DNA from: Butyricimonas faecihominis
Lineage (GTDB): Bacteria > Bacteroidota > Bacteroidia > Bacteroidales > Marinifilaceae
Assembly (NCBI RefSeq): GCF_033096445.1
Contig: NZ_AP028155.1
Coordinates: 749,880-813,879 of the forward strand
Direction of reading: 5' to 3'
DNA: 64,000 nt
This document shows, piece by piece, positions 35,519 to 43,568 of this stretch; position 1 is the stretch's first letter; every line of letters begins with the position of its first letter. Under the pieces are notes generated by a model. It made no database searches. It had not been told where the DNA came from and worked only from the letters and a program-made list of their open reading frames with translations. Position numbers and translations under genes: made by a program.

Positions 35519-36676
35519 ATGAATAAAGAACGATATATTAATAAACTGAACAAGATAAAGGAATCGGGGAATTACCGGGTGCTGCGAGACGTGCAGCATA
35601 ACGGTTTCCTGATACATTATAATGGACGGGAGATGCTGAATCTCTCGTCGAACGATTATTTGGGGTTGGCGTCGAACCCGGTGTTATACGAGGATTTTCG
35701 TAAGGAGACGGACGTGAAATTGTTGTCGTATAGTGCCGTGTCGTCCCGCTTGTTATCGGGGAATCACGAGTATTATAACTTGTTAGAGAATGATTTGAGC
35801 GATTTGTACGGGAAGGAGGCCGCCTTGGTGTTAAATTCCGGTTATCATGCAAATATCGGAATATTACCCGCATTAGCAGGGAAACGGGACTTGATCGTGG
35901 CAGATAAGCTGGTACACGCCAGTATTATCGACGGCTTGCGGTTGAGTGAGGCCGAGATGTTGCGTTACCATCATTTAGATTACGAGCATTTACGGGAAAT
36001 CTTGTTTAATCATCGGGAGGAGTACGAGAACGTGTTTATCGTGACGGAGTCAATCTTTAGCATGGATGGTGACGTGGCAGACTTGCAGGAGTTGTGTGAT
36101 CTGAAGAGGGAATACGATACGTTCCTGTATGTGGATGAGGCGCACGCTGTCGGGGTTCGGGGTACGAACGGGCTGGGATGTTGCGAGGAGCAGGGCTGCA
36201 TGGATGATATTGATTTTATCGTGGGTACTTTCGGGAAGGCATTTGCATCTTACGGGGCTTTCGTGGTTTGTGACGAGATGTTTCGGGATTTCTTGGTGAA
36301 CACGCAGCGCAGTTTGATTTTCACCACGGCATTGCCTCCGGTAAACGTGGCATGGACTCGTTTTATCCTTAACCGGATGCCGGATTTTTACTCTTATCGT
36401 ATGAAACTGACCGGTCTTGCCGAACGACTGCGAGTGACACTGGCAAACCGGGGATTCGAGACCCGGGGAGATTCTCATATCGTGCCTTTCCTGTGTGGGA
36501 GTAACGAGAATAGTGTTTATATGTCCGAGTTGTTCCAAGATAATGGTTTTTTTGTGTTGCCTGTGAGATACCCGACCGTGCCGAAGAACGAGGCACGTAT
36601 CCGGTTCTCGTTGAATGCAGCGATTCCGGAGGAGGATTATGATTGTTTGATGGAGTTTATAGAAATTAGTCTTTAA
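35519..36676 (+). CDS. bioF: 8-amino-7-oxononanoate synthase
   Basis: A 385-residue alpha-oxoamine synthase that joins pimeloyl-thioester and alanine. Family features include MLNLSSNDYLGLASNP, VLNSGYHANIGILPAL, the PLP aspartate in YVDEAHAVGVRGTNG and the PLP lysine in IVGTFGKAFASYGAF. The N-terminal ~20 residues are lysine/arginine rich. It lies third in the biotin operon. Confidence 0.96.
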   Translation: MNKERYINKLNKIKESGNYRVLRDVQHNGFLIHYNGREMLNLSSNDYLGLASNPVLYEDFRKETDVKLLSYSAVSSRLLSGNHEYYNLLENDLSDLYGKEAALVLNSGYHANIGILPALAGKRDLIVADKLVHASIIDGLRLSEAEMLRYHHLDYEHLREILFNHREEYENVFIVTESIFSMDGDVADLQELCDLKREYDTFLYVDEAHAVGVRGTNGLGCCEEQGCMDDIDFIVGTFGKAFASYGAFVVCDEMFRDFLVNTQRSLIFTTALPPVNVAWTRFILNRMPDFYSYRMKLTGLAERLRVTLANRGFETRGDSHIVPFLCGSNENSVYMSELFQDNGFFVLPVRYPTVPKNEARIRFSLNAAIPEEDYDCLMEFIEISL

Positions 36677-36677
36677 T

Positions 36678-36730
36678 AATTTTAGATTTCATGATTTTAG
36701 ATTTTAAATTTCATCCGCACAGGTCTGATC
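36678..36730 (+). repeat. AT-rich word repeat with partial core (copy D)
   Basis: TTTTAGATTTCATGATTTTAG words are followed by a core CATCCGCACAGGTCTGATC that matches copies A-C in its first ten bases and then differs. It fills the bioF-bioG gap. Confidence 0.7.
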
Positions 36731-36767
36731 CTCAACTTGAAACTGATAACTCGTCAAAGGCGATCTC

Positions 36768-37418
36768 ATGAAAAGGAAATGGATTACTAAAGAGGGAAAC
36801 CGGGTGCTCACGTTATTTTTTTGCGGTTGGGGTATGGATGAACATACTGTGCAACACGTGAGGGGTATGGGTGATTTGCTTTTGTTCTACGATTACCGGG
36901 ATATTTCCGGGGAGGATGCACCGGAGGTTGAGGGGTACGAGAGTGTCCGGGTCGTGGCTTGGTCGATGGGAGTGTGGGCAGCATCGGTGTTGTTGAGTCG
37001 TTGGAATATTCCTGTTTCCTGCCGGGTGGCTATCAACGGGACAGAACGCCCGGTGGATGAGCATTATGGGATTCATCCTAAGATATATTTGCTGACCGAA
37101 CGGGGTATGACCGAACAAGGAAGAGACAAGTTCTTTGCCCGTATGTTTTCCGGGAAGGAAGAAATGGAACGTTTCAAGGAAAACAGGCCTTGCAGGGCTA
37201 TTGATGAGCAAAGGGACGAATTGCGACTTATCCGGGAGCAGTCGGCACGGGAAATGCCCGAAATGCACTGGGAGCGGGTTTATGTTTCCGAGGGGGATGT
37301 TATCTTCCCGGTGGAAAATCAACGAAACTGGTGGGGGAATCGTGTCGAGATTATTACGCTACCGGGGGGACATTACCCGTTTTACGTGTTAGATAATTGG
37401 GAAAAGATATGGAAATAA
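36768..37418 (+). CDS. bioG: Pimeloyl-[ACP] methyl ester esterase (DUF452)
   Basis: A 216-residue alpha/beta hydrolase of the BioG type. The N-terminus has FFCGWGMDEH, the nucleophile serine sits in VAWSMGVWAA, an acidic member is likely in the SEGDVIFPVENQ segment and the catalytic histidine in LPGGHYPFYV. It removes the methyl group from pimeloyl-ACP after two elongation cycles, replacing BioH. Its 3' end overlaps bioC by 10 bp, so the two pimelate-pathway enzymes are translationally coupled. Confidence 0.93.
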   Translation: MKRKWITKEGNRVLTLFFCGWGMDEHTVQHVRGMGDLLLFYDYRDISGEDAPEVEGYESVRVVAWSMGVWAASVLLSRWNIPVSCRVAINGTERPVDEHYGIHPKIYLLTERGMTEQGRDKFFARMFSGKEEMERFKENRPCRAIDEQRDELRLIREQSAREMPEMHWERVYVSEGDVIFPVENQRNWWGNRVEIITLPGGHYPFYVLDNWEKIWK

Positions 37419-38167
37419 ATAAAGAAGAGGTAGAACAGCGTTTTAGGCGGAGTCGGGTCAGTTACAATGACAATGCGCGAGTGCAGAAAATGGTCGTTGA
37501 TCGGATGGTTCCCATGATTTTGTCATCCGTGGAGCGTGTGCCGGAGAAGATATTGGAGATCGGTTGCGGTACGGGTTTGTTGACCTCGCAACTGCAACGA
37601 ACTTTTCCGAGTGACGGGTTGTACTTGAATGATCTGGTGGAGGAGTTGTGTTATCACGCGGCGACGGTTAATCATGTGCCGCTGAAGCATTGTTTCCCGG
37701 GGGATGTGGAGAAGTTGTTTTTGCCCCTTAGTTTTGATCTGATTGCTTCTGCGTCCACTTTTCAGTGGTTTACGACTCCGGAAGAAACGTTCAAGAAATT
37801 GTCCAAGCGATTGGAGCAAAGGGGGGTGTTGGTGTTCAGTACCTTTGGGAAATTTAACTTGCGTGAAATTCGACTGACCACGGGGGGCGGGCTTGATTAT
37901 CGGAATAAGGAAGAACTGGAAAAGATGCTGAAACCTTACTTTGAAATCGAATTGATAGAGGAAGAATTTCATATGCTTGAATTTGATACCCCGTTAGCGG
38001 TACTCCAACATCTGAAAAAGACGGGGGTGAATGTTTCGGGTGATCCGACAATCTGGACGAAAGGACGGGTGGATGCCTTTATCAAGGACTATAACGCCCG
38101 CTTTGCCATTGACGGAAAGGTTGCCCTAACTTACCATCCGCTTTATTTTGTGTGTAGGAGGAAATGA
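37409..38167 (+). CDS. bioC: Malonyl-[ACP] O-methyltransferase
   Basis: A 252-residue SAM-dependent methyltransferase. The N-terminus EQRFRRSRVSYNDNARVQ and glycine motif ILEIGCGTGLLTSQL are diagnostic, as are ASASTFQWFTTPEETF and the C-terminal VALTYHPLYFVCRRK. It methylates malonyl-ACP to disguise it for fatty-acid elongation toward pimelate. ATG 37409 gives the natural start; an upstream TTG is in frame but would lie deeper in bioG. Confidence 0.95.
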   Translation: MEINKEEVEQRFRRSRVSYNDNARVQKMVVDRMVPMILSSVERVPEKILEIGCGTGLLTSQLQRTFPSDGLYLNDLVEELCYHAATVNHVPLKHCFPGDVEKLFLPLSFDLIASASTFQWFTTPEETFKKLSKRLEQRGVLVFSTFGKFNLREIRLTTGGGLDYRNKEELEKMLKPYFEIELIEEEFHMLEFDTPLAVLQHLKKTGVNVSGDPTIWTKGRVDAFIKDYNARFAIDGKVALTYHPLYFVCRRK

Positions 38168-38343
38168 AGCTAAAAGTTAAAAGCTAAAAACTAAAAGTGG
38201 AGAGTGGAAAGATTCAGTGATTGCCGATTCAATGATTAGGTGATTAAAAAGAGCGTCGCGTAGAGGGTGGGAATCACTAAATCGGAAATCACTAAATCAA
38301 GAAATTAGTAGGATCTAAAATTATTAAATCTAAAATCAATAAG
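38168..38343. repeat. Mixed word-repeat spacer between bioC and bioD
   Basis: Begins with AAAAGTTAAAAGCTAAAAAC words (38171-38199), then GATT/AATC words (38211-38300; GATTCAGTGATTGCCGATTC and AATCACTAAATCGGAAATCA) and ends with ATCTAAAATTATTAAATCTA (38313-38332). It combines both spacer-repeat types seen in the window. Confidence 0.7.
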
Positions 38344-39024
38344 GTGGTATATTTTGTAAGTGGAATAGATACAGATGCCGGAAAGTCGGTGGTGACCGGG
38401 TTACTGGCTCGCTCTTTGAGAAAGAGAGGGGTAAACGTGATTACCCAGAAGTTTATACAGACGGGATGGGTCGGTATATCAGAGGATATTCTGAAACACC
38501 GGGAGATTATGGGAATCGAACCGCAACCCGTGGATAAGGATGGGACGACGTGTCCTTACGTGATGACGTATCCGGCCTCGCCTCATTTGGCGGCGGAGAT
38601 TGATAAGGTGACGCTGGATATGGAGCGGATTACGGTTTCAACCCGTAAACTGGAAGCTTTGTACGATATGGTGTTGCTGGAGGGAGCCGGGGGACTGTAC
38701 GTGCCTGTTACTAGGGATTATTTCACGATAGATTATATTCAGGAGTATGATTATCCTTTGATTCTCGTGGCGTCTTCCAAACTGGGAAGTATTAACCACA
38801 CGCTGATGAGCCTAGAGCTTTGCCGTACGCGGGGAATTAAGGTGGCGTGTCTCGTGTACAATCGTTTCCCGAATGATAGTGAGTGGATCACGAATGACTC
38901 GATTACGATATTCAAACATTACTTGGAACAATATTTCCCGTCGACAGCGTTGATTGAGGTTCCCGTGGTACACGGAACCGATTATCCGGACGTGGATGTC
39001 AGCGCATTGGAGGGTAGAAGATGA
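38344..39024 (+). CDS. bioD: ATP-dependent dethiobiotin synthetase
   Basis: A 226-residue P-loop enzyme that closes the ureido ring of dethiobiotin. The modified Walker A is SGIDTDAGKSVVTG, followed by TQKFIQTGWVG and the conserved LLEGAGGLYVPV. It uses a GTG start at 38344 directly after the spacer repeat. Its stop overlaps the U32 peptidase start (ATGA). Confidence 0.95.
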   Translation: MVYFVSGIDTDAGKSVVTGLLARSLRKRGVNVITQKFIQTGWVGISEDILKHREIMGIEPQPVDKDGTTCPYVMTYPASPHLAAEIDKVTLDMERITVSTRKLEALYDMVLLEGAGGLYVPVTRDYFTIDYIQEYDYPLILVASSKLGSINHTLMSLELCRTRGIKVACLVYNRFPNDSEWITNDSITIFKHYLEQYFPSTALIEVPVVHGTDYPDVDVSALEGRR

Positions 39025-40829
39025 GAAGAGTGGAGCTACTTTCCCCGGCAAAGAATGTTGATGTGGCGATTGCCGCTATCAATAACGGTGCGGATGCCGT
39101 GTATATCGGTGGTCCGGCTTTCGGGGCCCGGAAAGCGGTAGGGAACAGTCTGGAGGACATAGAGAAGGCCGTATGCTATGCACATCGGTTTTATTGCCGG
39201 GTGTTTGTCACGCTGAACACGATTCTTTATGACGAGGAGTTGCCGGAGGTAGAACGATTGATTCACAGCCTGTACCGGATCGGCGTGGATGCTATTATCG
39301 TGCAGGACCCGGCCATATTGAAGTTGGATTTGCCACCGATAGCGTTGCACGCCAGCACACAGATGCATAATTATGATCTGGAGCGTATCAAGTTTCTCGA
39401 TCGGCTAGGATTCCAACGTATCGTGTTGGCGCGGGAATTGTCACTGGAACAATTACGGGAGATTCGCCGGGAAGTGAAAGCCGAGCTGGAGTATTTCGTT
39501 CACGGGGCCTTGTGTGTCAGTTTAAGCGGACAATGCTATATGTCACATTACTTGACGAAACGATCGGCTAACCGGGGCGAGTGTGCCCAAGCCTGCCGGA
39601 TGCAGTGGACGGTGGAGGATGATGCGGGAAAGGTGGTGCTGAAGGATAAGTATGTGCTTTCGCTGAAGGATTTGAACTTATCGGCTCATTTGTCGGAGTT
39701 GGTTGAAGTAGGCATTGATTCTTTCAAGATCGAGGGACGGTTGAAGGAGGCGGATTACGTGGCAAATGTCACGAGTTATTACTCCGGCCGTCTGGATGAA
39801 ATTGTGGCTCGCAATGAGGATTTGGCACGAGTGGGAGCCGGATACGTGAAGACCGGTTTCGAGGCCGATCCCGAGCGGAGTTTTAACCGGGGATACACGG
39901 ACTACTTCTTCGTGCAGAGGAAAACGGGTATGGTGAGCATGGATTCCCCGAAGTCGATGGGGAAGAAGGTGGCCATGGTGAAGCAGGTGAAGGGAAATCA
40001 GATGTGGGTAGAGTTGTTGGAACCCGTGCATAACGCTGATGGGTTGTGTTACTTTGATGGCCGGGAATTGCGGGGAGTGAAGGTGAATACGGCCGAGGGA
40101 AATCGTCTGACTTGTAACGAGAGATTGAACGTGAAACCGGGAACGTTGTTGTACCGGAATTATGACCACGAGTTTGTAACACGTCTTGCTAAAGGGACTT
40201 CCGTGCGTAAGATTAAAGTGAAGGTTGACGTGTATGCGGAGGATGCTCGGCTGGTACTGGTGGCCACGGACGAGAATGGGGTTTCCGTGATGATACGGAG
40301 TGACGAGACGTTCGAGGTGGCCACGAATCCCGCACAGATGGAACGTGTGGTGGGACAATTGCGGAAGAGCGGGGACACGGAGTACGATTGTTGCGAGGTG
40401 GAATATCTCGATGAAACGGTGCTTTTCATTCCTTCTTCCGTGGTGAATGGCTATCGTCGGCAATTGCTGGATACCTTGAGCCGGGAACGGGAGGAGCAAC
40501 GGGAGAGATGGGTGCAGGAGCCTTTGAACCGGGATGTGAAGTATACTGGGAGTGCCGACTGGCGGCTGAACGTGGTGAACCGTCTTGCAACGGAGTTCTA
40601 CCGGGAGCATGGCGTGGAGACGGTAGAACCGGGATTCGAGAAGGAAAACAAGCGGGGCGGTCGGGAAGTAATGACTACCCGCTATTGCCTGTTGTTCGAG
40701 CTGGGGATGTGTCGTAAGACGGGGAAGGATAAGGTGTTGAAATTTCCGTTGTATCTTTCCAACAATTTGGGACGGTTCCGGCTTGAATTCGATTGTAAGA
40801 ATTGTTTCATGAAGGTGTTATCTATTTAA
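39021..40829 (+). CDS. U32-family peptidase/hydroxylase-type protein
   Basis: A 602-residue protein starting RRVELLSPAKNVDVAIAAIN, with the U32 signature at ~155-190 (EYFVHGALCVSLSGQCYMSH and RSANRGECAQACRM) that supplies cysteines for an Fe-S cluster. The size and two-part C-terminus resemble YdcP/RlhA-like members, which modify RNA, rather than proteases; this is family knowledge, not proof. It overlaps the bioD stop by four bases, so it is co-translated with the biotin operon although no biotin role is known. Confidence 0.87.
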   Translation: MRRVELLSPAKNVDVAIAAINNGADAVYIGGPAFGARKAVGNSLEDIEKAVCYAHRFYCRVFVTLNTILYDEELPEVERLIHSLYRIGVDAIIVQDPAILKLDLPPIALHASTQMHNYDLERIKFLDRLGFQRIVLARELSLEQLREIRREVKAELEYFVHGALCVSLSGQCYMSHYLTKRSANRGECAQACRMQWTVEDDAGKVVLKDKYVLSLKDLNLSAHLSELVEVGIDSFKIEGRLKEADYVANVTSYYSGRLDEIVARNEDLARVGAGYVKTGFEADPERSFNRGYTDYFFVQRKTGMVSMDSPKSMGKKVAMVKQVKGNQMWVELLEPVHNADGLCYFDGRELRGVKVNTAEGNRLTCNERLNVKPGTLLYRNYDHEFVTRLAKGTSVRKIKVKVDVYAEDARLVLVATDENGVSVMIRSDETFEVATNPAQMERVVGQLRKSGDTEYDCCEVEYLDETVLFIPSSVVNGYRRQLLDTLSREREEQRERWVQEPLNRDVKYTGSADWRLNVVNRLATEFYREHGVETVEPGFEKENKRGGREVMTTRYCLLFELGMCRKTGKDKVLKFPLYLSNNLGRFRLEFDCKNCFMKVLSI

Positions 40830-41150
40830 TTAATGCACTAGTTTCAGCCCGACAACTCCCGTTAGGATCAGGAACACGAAAAGGAGACGGTATATATTCG
40901 TCGAGTCATGGAAAAAGAAAATTCCCAATAGCACGGTACCGACTGCACCGATTCCGGTCCAGATGACGTATGCCGTGCCGATGGGGATGCTCTTTTGTGC
41001 CAGATAGAGCAGGAATCCGCTCAGCCCCATAGAGACCACGGAAAGGGCGATGAAGTGGTAGAAGTATTTCTCGTGTAATCCGGCAAGTTTAAAGCCGAGG
41101 GGCCAACCGATTTCCAATAATCCGGCACATACCAGTAAAATCCATTGCAT
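40830..41150 (-). CDS. sugE: SMR-family transporter, SugE/Gdx type
   Basis: A 106-residue protein with four membrane helices. The essential glutamate is in the first helix (AGLLEIGWPLGFK), and the Gdx-type signature GTAYVIWTGIGAVGTVLLG is present. SugE/Gdx proteins export guanidinium and quaternary ammonium ions as antiparallel dimers. It is divergent from the Crp/Fnr gene with an FNR-type box between them. I see no guanidine riboswitch in the 109-bp interval. Confidence 0.92.
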   Translation of the reverse strand: MQWILLVCAGLLEIGWPLGFKLAGLHEKYFYHFIALSVVSMGLSGFLLYLAQKSIPIGTAYVIWTGIGAVGTVLLGIFFFHDSTNIYRLLFVFLILTGVVGLKLVH

Positions 41151-41206
41151 AGTTGTATTTATTAAGTGTTACGGGACAAAGTTAGGGCGACCGGGAGGGA
41201 AAATAC

Positions 41207-41236
41207 TTGATAATTATCAAGAAGTCTGTATATTTG
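41207..41236 (+). promoter_or_regulatory. Crp/Fnr promoter with FNR-type box over the -33 element
   Basis: TTGATAATTATCAA (41207-41220) is a perfect TTGAT-N4-ATCAA palindrome within a 16-bp palindrome at 41206-41221. Its first TTG serves as -33 and is 19 bp from TATATTTG (41229-41236). The layout suggests autoregulation and shared control of sugE. Confidence 0.75.
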
Positions 41237-41259
41237 TTTTTACAATAATAATATCTTGT

Positions 41260-41802
41260 ATGATTGATGAAAACGTGTTGGAACGCTTGAAACCCTACCT
41301 GACGGAAGTGAGTTACCCGAAAGGGTATGTTTTGTTCAACAACGAGAAGTTGGAGAGAAATATCTACTTTATCAAGCGGGGAATGGCGAGGGCATTTGTC
41401 GAGGTTGATGGCCGGGAGGTCACGATCTGGTTCGGACAGGAGGGAGACGTGATTATATCTGCCAGAGGGTACGTGTACGGGGAGAAAGGTTACGAGACTA
41501 TGGTGCTTTTGGAAGATTCGGAACTCTACCGGGTGAGTGGGAAGGATTTACAGGATTTGTATTGTAACGATATTGTTATTTGTAACTGGGCAAGGCGATT
41601 GATTGAGCGGGAATTTGTGAGGACAGAACACCATCTGATTGCCAACCTCTCGGAACCTGCAGCCGATAGGTATATGCAGTTATTGCGGGAAAAACCGGAG
41701 ATACTGCGTCGGGTGCAGTTGCAGCATATCGCATCTTTCTTGGGGATTTCCTCGGAACATCTGAGCCGGATTCGGGCGATCACTAAAAACAGAACGAAGT
41801 AA
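41260..41802 (+). CDS. Crp/Fnr-family transcriptional regulator
   Basis: A 180-residue regulator, short for the family. The cyclic-nucleotide-type effector domain (~20-110) includes YPKGYVLFNNEKLERNIYFIK and REVTIWFGQEGDVI. The C-terminal helix-turn-helix is IASFLGISSEHLSRIRA. The FNR four-cysteine cluster is absent (two cysteines lie in YCNDIVICNW), so direct oxygen sensing by Fe-S is unlikely. It probably binds the palindrome in its own promoter, which would also control sugE. Confidence 0.9.
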   Translation: MIDENVLERLKPYLTEVSYPKGYVLFNNEKLERNIYFIKRGMARAFVEVDGREVTIWFGQEGDVIISARGYVYGEKGYETMVLLEDSELYRVSGKDLQDLYCNDIVICNWARRLIEREFVRTEHHLIANLSEPAADRYMQLLREKPEILRRVQLQHIASFLGISSEHLSRIRAITKNRTK

Positions 41803-41943
41803 CGAAAAGTTTCACGAACTGAAACTGTCCTGTTTTTTCCGTGTATGATTTTGTCAACCATGAAAGAAAGGCTTGATAAAATGGGAATATATCAGTGATT
41901 TTTACTATCTTGCACAAATTTATGTAATTATTGCAAGGAAGTT

Positions 41944-43125
41944 ATGCGAATTATTCAATATATCGGTGTGATTCTTTTCTTTTTCCTCGTGTCCTGCGAG
42001 AAAAATGACGTGGAGCCACAGAAGACAAGGACGTTGATGGTTTATTTGGCGGGAGATAATAATCTTTCGGGGCATATGCAGAAGAATATCAGTTCCATGA
42101 TGTCCGCTTGGAAGAAGAGTTATAATGCGAATATTGTGATTTATTTTGATGCTCCCAATGCCGCACCGGAGCTTTACACGTTCCGATTTAACGGAAAAGA
42201 GGTGGAGAAACAAGTGCTAAAAACGTATGAGGAGATGGATTCCGCAGATCCGGAAGTGCTGAAAGAGGTGTTGAACGAGATGCAGGATTTGTACCCGTCG
42301 GATTCTTACGGGTTGATTCTCGGTTCACACGCTTCGGGGTGGATTCCTTCTGGTGGGAGCGGTCGGAGTAGTCGGATGTTATATGCCGAACCCGTGCTGA
42401 CCCGGAGTTTCGGTACGGATTATACCGGACCGAACGAGATGGACACGCGGGATATGGCAAAGGCAATTCCTTTCAACAAGGAGAATCTGGAGTTTATCCT
42501 GTTCGATGCTTGTCTGATGTCTTCTATTGAAGTGCTTTATGATTTGCGGGACAAGGCAAAATACGTGATTGCCTCCCCGGCTGAACTTCCGGCACCGGGT
42601 TTCCCTTATGCCCGGGTGATGCCTTATTTCTGGGGGAAGGGGACGAATTTGGAAAAGGATTTGGTGAAAGTGTGTGATGAGTTTTGGGATTATTATAACA
42701 CGTATAATGCCGCTAATCGGTTTGGTACGATTGCCTTGATAAAGATGGACGGGATGGAGCATTTATTTGATCTTACTCGTGAGGTTTTGCAAGGGAAGAA
42801 GGATTACGTGGCTGATATATACCAGAAAGCTGTTTATTGTTATCCTATGGTGGAATACTCCAAGCATGACAGGTTTTTTGATTTGGGAGAGTATATGAAG
42901 TATATGACCGAGGGGAGAGAAGGACTTTACAAGGAGTATCGTGATTTTTTGGATAATCAGGTCGTGATCTATAAAAATGCAACGAATCCATTTTATTATA
43001 CGGAGATACCGGAAGAAAAATTTAGCGGGATTGCAACTTACATACCACTCAGTATATGGCCTACCGAGACAAACGCTTATTGGGGATTTTCATGGTCGGG
43101 TGTCTATGATGTGGTAACGGAATAG
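41944..43125 (+). CDS. Clostripain-like (C11) cysteine peptidase, lipoprotein
   Basis: A 393-residue lipoprotein with lipobox FLVSC (Cys ~18). The C11 catalytic histidine is in LILGSHASGWIP and the catalytic cysteine in EFILFDACLMSSIEVLYDL, with the usual strand TLMVYLAGDNNLS at the start. C11 enzymes cleave after Arg or Lys and are often self-activated. It should sit on the outer membrane or in the periplasm and degrade peptides. It is a single gene with no obvious partner. Confidence 0.93.
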   Translation: MRIIQYIGVILFFFLVSCEKNDVEPQKTRTLMVYLAGDNNLSGHMQKNISSMMSAWKKSYNANIVIYFDAPNAAPELYTFRFNGKEVEKQVLKTYEEMDSADPEVLKEVLNEMQDLYPSDSYGLILGSHASGWIPSGGSGRSSRMLYAEPVLTRSFGTDYTGPNEMDTRDMAKAIPFNKENLEFILFDACLMSSIEVLYDLRDKAKYVIASPAELPAPGFPYARVMPYFWGKGTNLEKDLVKVCDEFWDYYNTYNAANRFGTIALIKMDGMEHLFDLTREVLQGKKDYVADIYQKAVYCYPMVEYSKHDRFFDLGEYMKYMTEGREGLYKEYRDFLDNQVVIYKNATNPFYYTEIPEEKFSGIATYIPLSIWPTETNAYWGFSWSGVYDVVTE

Positions 43126-43262
43126 GTGATGTATTCCTAAATCCCGGCTTTTCTTGGGGATATAATGGCTCGTAATTTTATTTTTGAGAATAAATAGTCT
43201 CGTTGTTGGTTTATTTGACAGGATATTTGTTCATGTTATTTTTAATTATCGTCTGTTAAAAT

Positions 43263-43383
43263 GGCGGCTATGATCGGGCGATAAGCGGGCGAGTATCGGG
43301 CGATGGCGCCTAATTGTCACCTAACAATCGCTCAACTATCAGGTAACGGGGATGGATAACCCCGTGGAAAGGGATGTTAACCC
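43263..43383. repeat. Eleven units with 11-bp period, three related unit types
   Basis: Cut every 11 bp from 43263, the sequence reads GGCGGCTATGA, TCGGGCGATAA, GCGGGCGAGTA, TCGGGCGATGG, CGCCTAATTGT, CACCTAACAAT, CGCTCAACTAT, CAGGTAACGGG, GATGGATAACC, CCGTGGAAAGG and GATGTTAACCC. Neighbouring units resemble each other in three groups while the period is kept throughout. Confidence 0.8.
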
Positions 43384-43485
43384 CCTCATTATTGCCAGTG
43401 ACTTGCAGGTATGTTGTGCCGTACTCTCCTTAATATCTCATGTGTATTTCAAGAGGAGATCAATTAAAAAAATACAGTTCGTGTA

Positions 43486-43529
43486 GTTAACCTATCGTTA
43501 ACCTATCGTTGACCTATCGTTAACCTACT
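43486..43529 (+). repeat. Four tandem 11-bp units (GTTAACCTATC)
   Basis: GTTAACCTATC, GTTAACCTATC, GTTGACCTATC and GTTAACCTACT, head to tail without spacer, ending 40 bp before the stop codon of the M20 gene on the other strand. Confidence 0.9.
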
Positions 43530-43568
43530 AACGAAACTACGGCACAAGTATAGAGAGACACGCCTACA

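Larger units (their letters stand above)
43126..43568. other. Non-coding gap between convergent genes
   Basis: About 440 bp between the C11 peptidase and M20 genes. It contains two arrays with 11-bp period (43263-43383 and 43486-43529). I see no gene and no clear terminator hairpin. Confidence 0.65.

Noticed and set aside
39678-40610. 310-codon open frame antisense to the U32 gene
   Set aside because: It mirrors a strongly conserved gene, has no family motif and is rich in His, Leu and Pro, typical of antisense shadows in this sequence.
43263-43529. CRISPR array
   Set aside because: Units are 11 bp with no spacers and no cas genes nearby.
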